Shown here: in pieces, positions 61,081 through 64,000 of the stretch
Layout: each line of letters starts with the position of its first letter
How positions within the stretch are numbered: position 1 is the stretch's first letter
Source: CAYUXU01 sp964489695
GTDB lineage: Bacteria; Bacillota_I; Bacilli_A; Erysipelotrichales; Erysipelotrichaceae
Assembly: GCA_964489695.1 (NCBI GenBank)
Contig: CAZAZP010000001.1
Location: 1-64,000, forward strand
DNA: 64,000 nt
Reading direction: 5' to 3'
Notes under the pieces: generated by a model
Told to the model about the DNA's origin: nothing
Seen by the model: the letters and a program-made list of their open reading frames with translations, nothing else
The model's database searches: none
Made by a program: the position numbers and the translations under genes

Positions 61081-62433
61081 GTGTCATTTCTAGATTTTAA
61101 ATTAAAACAACCAGTACAAGATTTTATTTCTGCCATTGGTTTTCAGGTACCAACTCCCGTCCAAACCGCCGTAATTCCCCAAATGTTAAAAGGCGAAGAC
61201 TTGATGGTTGTTTCCGCTACTGGTTCAGGTAAAACTCATGCTTTTTTAATTCCCATCTTAGAACGGATAGATGTTAAAAAAGCGCAAGTACAAGCGGTGA
61301 TTATCGCTCCAACCCGCGAATTAGCAACTCAAACCTATCAATTTGCCTTATTAGCGAAGGAATTTTTTCCTGAATTAACGATTAAACTAATTACTGGTGG
61401 CTTAGATGCGGATCGACTTAAACTTGGTTCAACTCAACCACAATTAGTGATTGGAACACCGGGCAAACTAAATGATTTATTTTTAAAGCAACAAGTATTA
61501 AGACTAGATAGCGCGGAGATTTTAGTGATTGATGAAGCGGATATGATGTTAGATTTAGGCTTTTTAACTGAGATTGATCAGTTAGCTGGTAAGATGCCAG
61601 CAGATTTACAACTTTTAGTTTTTTCCGCCACGATTCCCTTAGAAATTAAACAATTCTTACAAAAATACCAACGGAATCCCCAACAAATTGAGCTTTCAGC
61701 GGTTAAAATCCATCAAGAATATATTGAACATACGTTAATTCCCATTAAACATCGCAGTTTTGGGGAAGCATTAATCGGTATTTTACCGGGGTTTCAACCA
61801 TATGTTTGTTTAATTTTTGCTAACACACGAGTTGAAGCCAGCGATGTTCACCGTCATTTATTAACTCAAGGAATTAAAGCTCTCGAGATTCATGGTGGTT
61901 TAACCAGTCGCCAACGCCAACAAGCGTTAAAAGAATTGCAAAACCATACTTATGTTTATGTTGTAGCGACTGACATGGCCGCTCGGGGTTTAGATATTGC
62001 TGGAGTAACCCACGTTGTCTCATTAGGTTTTCCTAGTGATTTAGATTTTTATTGGCATCGTAGTGGTCGGACTGGTCGAAATCAAAAATCTGGTTATTCA
62101 CTAGTTTTATATCGACCAAGTGATCTGCCCGCTGCGTTAAAATTGACTAAACAAGGGATTGAATTTCAGCATCGGGAACTTAAAGCGGGTAAGTGGGTTG
62201 ATTTAAAGCCACTTGAATATCGTCATACTTTTAAAAAAGAGCCAGATAAAGATATCGCGCGGATTTTAAATCGTAAAAACGTTAAAGTAAAACCTGGTTA
62301 TAAACGTCAACAAAAAGCTGAAATTGAAAAAATCAAACAGCAAAAACGGCGCGAGATCATCCAGGCTTCGATTCGTGAACAGAAAAAAACTCGTGCGAAA
62401 CAAAAACAAATCGCGAAGCGTGGTGAATCATGA
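61081..62433 (+). CDS. DEAD-box RNA helicase, CshB-like
   Basis: ATP-dependent RNA helicase. The 450-aa protein has the Q motif (FQVPTPVQTAVIPQML), Walker A SATGSGKT (about 47), PTRELA, DEAD at 151-154, SAT, and the C-terminal RecA domain with ATDMAARGLDI and HRSGRTGR. A Lys/Arg/Gln-rich basic tail (about 395-450) follows, probably for RNA binding. It starts with GTG behind a strong GAGGAGG. Bacillus cshB (yqfR) lies next to nfo exactly as here, supporting the CshB assignment, with roles in cold adaptation and RNA decay. Confidence 0.92.
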   Translation: MSFLDFKLKQPVQDFISAIGFQVPTPVQTAVIPQMLKGEDLMVVSATGSGKTHAFLIPILERIDVKKAQVQAVIIAPTRELATQTYQFALLAKEFFPELTIKLITGGLDADRLKLGSTQPQLVIGTPGKLNDLFLKQQVLRLDSAEILVIDEADMMLDLGFLTEIDQLAGKMPADLQLLVFSATIPLEIKQFLQKYQRNPQQIELSAVKIHQEYIEHTLIPIKHRSFGEALIGILPGFQPYVCLIFANTRVEASDVHRHLLTQGIKALEIHGGLTSRQRQQALKELQNHTYVYVVATDMAARGLDIAGVTHVVSLGFPSDLDFYWHRSGRTGRNQKSGYSLVLYRPSDLPAALKLTKQGIEFQHRELKAGKWVDLKPLEYRHTFKKEPDKDIARILNRKNVKVKPGYKRQQKAEIEKIKQQKRREIIQASIREQKKTRAKQKQIAKRGES

Positions 62434-63290
62434 TAATTGGAAGTCATTGCTCTTTTAATGCTCCTAATTATTTACTCGGAGCGGTTAATGAAACATTAGC
62501 TAATCAAGCTAATGCTTTAATGATTTATACTGGAGCACCCCAAAATGCCCGACGGACCGCTTTAGCAAAACTAAAAATTACCGAAGGGCTAGCTTTAATG
62601 CAAGAAAATGGGATTGCTGTTGATAATTTGATTATTCATGCTCCATATTTAATTAATTTGGCTAACACGTTAAATCCGACCGTTATAAGCAATAGTCGTG
62701 ATTTATTAGAAGTAGAATTAGCCCGCTCTTGTGCGTTAAAGGCTAAAACGATTGTTTTACATCCCGGCGCCTATTTAAAAGCTGATAAAAATACCGCGAT
62801 AGCGGCGTTAATTGAAAACTTACGGGACATTGCTCCAAAATATCCTGATGTGACAATTGCCTTAGAAACGATGGCTGGCAAAGGGAGTGAAATCGGTAGT
62901 AGTTTTGAAGAGATAGCCACGATTATTGCGGGAGTTAAATCCGTGGCGAATTTACATGTTTGTTTAGATACCTGTCATATTCATGATGCAGGTTATGATT
63001 TAACTAATTTCTCTCAGGTTTTAGCTGAATTTGAGCGAATTATTGGGTTGGATAAGTTAGCGGTGATCCATTTAAATGATTCGAAAAATATTCGGGGTAG
63101 CAAAAAAGACCGCCATGCTAATATTGGCTATGGTGAAATTGGTTTTAAGACCCTCTATCAGATCTTAACTAGACCTGAGCTAAAACACCTACCATTTATT
63201 TTAGAAACACCTTATTACGCTTCAAAGCCGCCATATCAAATGGAGATTGCGCTGTTAAAACAAGGCCAATTTAGTGATTGGCAAAAATAA
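62430..63290 (+). CDS. nfo: Endonuclease IV (AP endonuclease)
   Basis: Zinc-dependent enzyme that cuts at abasic sites in base excision repair. The 286-aa TIM-barrel protein has IGSHCSF at the start, IIHAPYLINLAN, IVLHPGAY, IALETMAGKGSEIGSSFEE, HVCLDTCHIHDAGYD (about 181) and VIHLNDSKNIRGSKKDRHANIGYGEIG (about 212-238, metal and phosphate ligands). It overlaps the helicase gene by 4 bases. A terminator follows. Confidence 0.96.
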   Translation: MIIGSHCSFNAPNYLLGAVNETLANQANALMIYTGAPQNARRTALAKLKITEGLALMQENGIAVDNLIIHAPYLINLANTLNPTVISNSRDLLEVELARSCALKAKTIVLHPGAYLKADKNTAIAALIENLRDIAPKYPDVTIALETMAGKGSEIGSSFEEIATIIAGVKSVANLHVCLDTCHIHDAGYDLTNFSQVLAEFERIIGLDKLAVIHLNDSKNIRGSKKDRHANIGYGEIGFKTLYQILTRPELKHLPFILETPYYASKPPYQMEIALLKQGQFSDWQK

Positions 63291-63305
63291 CTTTAATCAA
63301 AGACA

Positions 63306-63333
63306 AAATCAGACTTCAGAGTTTGATTTTTTT
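63306..63333 (+). terminator. Intrinsic terminator after nfo
   Basis: AAATCAGAC (63306-63314) pairs with GTTTGATTT (63321-63329), one wobble, then a T-run. It shares the left-arm sequence with the terminator at 63849. Confidence 0.8.
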
Positions 63334-63487
63334 GTTTATCAATAACTTGAACAGGTAGTGTAGTTGTCAAACAATCCCATTTAAAAATCGAGATGAATTT
63401 ATTTTGATAGCTTACCATCATTCTGGCTTTCATTTTTAACATTTTTAAAGTGTCAGTTCTTTACTATGTTTAAAACTTCATAAAATG

Positions 63488-63496
63488 TGCTACTAT
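63488..63496 (+). promoter_or_regulatory. Possible promoter of the broken membrane gene
   Basis: TGC followed by TACTAT (63491-63496), 22 bases before the likely start; no clear -35. The rest of 63334-63487 shows nothing I can name. Confidence 0.35.
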
Positions 63497-63518
63497 TTTA
63501 ATGGAAGGAGTGTAATGA

Positions 63519-63863
63519 ATGAAACCTCAATTGTTAATAGCTAATTATATTGAAATTATGAGCACAAACGCTAGTTAGAACTTTGAAAATATTGAGTTAG
63601 AATTAGCTGGTTTACGCTATCAGGGGACATTAAAGTCACAAATTCTCGCGTATGCGTATAAATATGGCTATTTAATATCAATCGTCTTGTCAATGATTAT
63701 TAGTCGGGTGATTGATAAATTCTTCAAATCGACATCCAATACCATCAATTTGATAGTATTATTGGCTCAAATAATATTATTGTTTATCTTTGTCTGGGTG
63801 CTAAGAAAAGGTAGCGCACTAATATTTGAAAAAACATTAAAACCTTATAAAAATCAGACTTAG
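63519..63863 (+). pseudogene. Small two-span membrane protein gene interrupted by an amber codon
   Basis: An AAGGAG site (63505-63510) precedes ATG 63519. The frame reads 19 codons (MKPQLLIANYIEIMSTNAS), meets TAG at 63576-63578, and then stays open for 94 codons to TAG 63861-63863. The downstream part is protein-like, with two hydrophobic segments (63660-63705 and about 63745-63805). A single substitution would restore a 114-aa protein. TAG is a normal stop in this genome (rpsP, khpA and tsf end with it), so read-through is unlikely. A downstream non-ATG start giving a working short protein, or a sequencing error, cannot be excluded. I do not recognise the family. Confidence 0.6.
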
Positions 63864-63876
63864 TAGTCTGATTTTT
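63849..63876. terminator. Bidirectional intrinsic terminator
   Basis: A perfect 12-bp stem (63849-63860 with 63865-63876) around TAGT, with A and T runs on its two sides, so it can serve both converging genes. It overlaps both their stop codons. Confidence 0.8.
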
Positions 63877-64000
63877 CTTTTAAATAATTTCGGATTTCGG
63901 TTTCTAACGCGGTTAATAGCTCAGCTTGAGGAACGCGGCGAATAACTTGGCCATGGCGCAATAATAAACCTTCTTTATTACCGCCAATAATCCCAAAATC
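63860..64000 (-). CDS. C-terminal end of an unidentified protein (partial)
   Basis: The last 46 codons of a minus-strand gene that continues beyond the window. The visible residues begin DFGIIGGNKEGLLLRHGQ and run through VIRRVPQAELLTALETEI to a Lys/Glu-rich end. The stop TAA is at 63860-63862, inside the shared terminator. The sequence is protein-like with codon use like its neighbours, but I cannot assign a family from this fragment. Confidence 0.6.
   Translation of the reverse strand, partial: DFGIIGGNKEGLLLRHGQVIRRVPQAELLTALETEIRNYLKEKSDY

Noticed and set aside
63334..63487. Riboswitch or small RNA in the gap after nfo
   Set aside because: AT-rich with no stable nested pairing or known motif that I can see.
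63576..63578. TAG read as a sense codon (recoding)
   Set aside because: TAG is used as the ordinary stop of rpsP, khpA, tsf and others here, and no suppressor tRNA or recoding structure is visible.

Overview
This 64-kb window is a dense, low-GC chromosomal segment of a wall-forming Bacillota (Firmicutes). Nearly every gene is a core housekeeping gene. Low-GC Gram-positive markers include PolC with an embedded exonuclease, EzrA, an L27 precursor with its processing protease Prp, zinc-free S4, TrmFO, Asp23 plus a YloV-type DAK protein, and the L19 and L21 leader RNAs. MurG, FtsQ/DivIB, UppS, LepB and a secreted glucosaminidase indicate a cell wall. A short SMC (982 aa) and absence of the clpQY-codY and acyl-lipid genes usual at these loci suggest a reduced genome near the Erysipelotrichia/Mollicutes branch; this placement is tentative.

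Layout: 68-670 holds rpsD (minus strand) with a leader. 940-4989 holds ezrA, a cysteine desulfurase and thiI. 5018-10972 holds ffh, a small membrane protein, rpsP, khpA, rimM, trmD, rplS, lepB, rbgA and rnhB. A minus-strand CofE-like protein follows (10987-12165), then dprA, topA, trmFO, xerC, rpsB, tsf, pyrH, frr, uppS, cdsA, dxr, rseP and galE to 25192. At 25195-27450 a self-cleaving S24 repressor faces a Y-family DNA polymerase and a small companion gene. 27640-31497 holds rplU, prp, rpmA, obgE, ruvA and ruvB; 31565-33429 murG and divIB; 33503-40478 asp23, yloV-like, recG, rnc, galM and galK; then polC to 44860.

The most accessory-looking part is 44937-48756: a secreted glucosaminidase ending in a dockerin-type module, closely followed by a membrane-anchored surface protein. 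Next come smc, ftsY, ylxM, ackA, nrnA-like and dnaE, a VanRS-like two-component pair, trmN6-like, a DEAD-box helicase and nfo. The right end (63519-64000) carries a small membrane-protein gene broken by one in-frame amber codon and the 3' end of an unidentified minus-strand gene.

Much of the window serves ribosome synthesis and RNA modification, protein targeting (Ffh, FtsY, YlxM, LepB), chromosome upkeep (TopA, XerC, SMC, RuvAB, RecG, DprA, PolC, DnaE, Nfo), and envelope and division functions (EzrA, DivIB, MurG, UppS, CdsA, RseP). Ribosomal-protein genes are preceded by structured leaders. Most recognisable promoters have an extended -10 (TGn) element. There is no CRISPR array, insertion sequence, tRNA or rRNA. 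I found no convincing wholly new system; the repressor/polymerase switch and the dockerin hydrolase pair deserve most attention.
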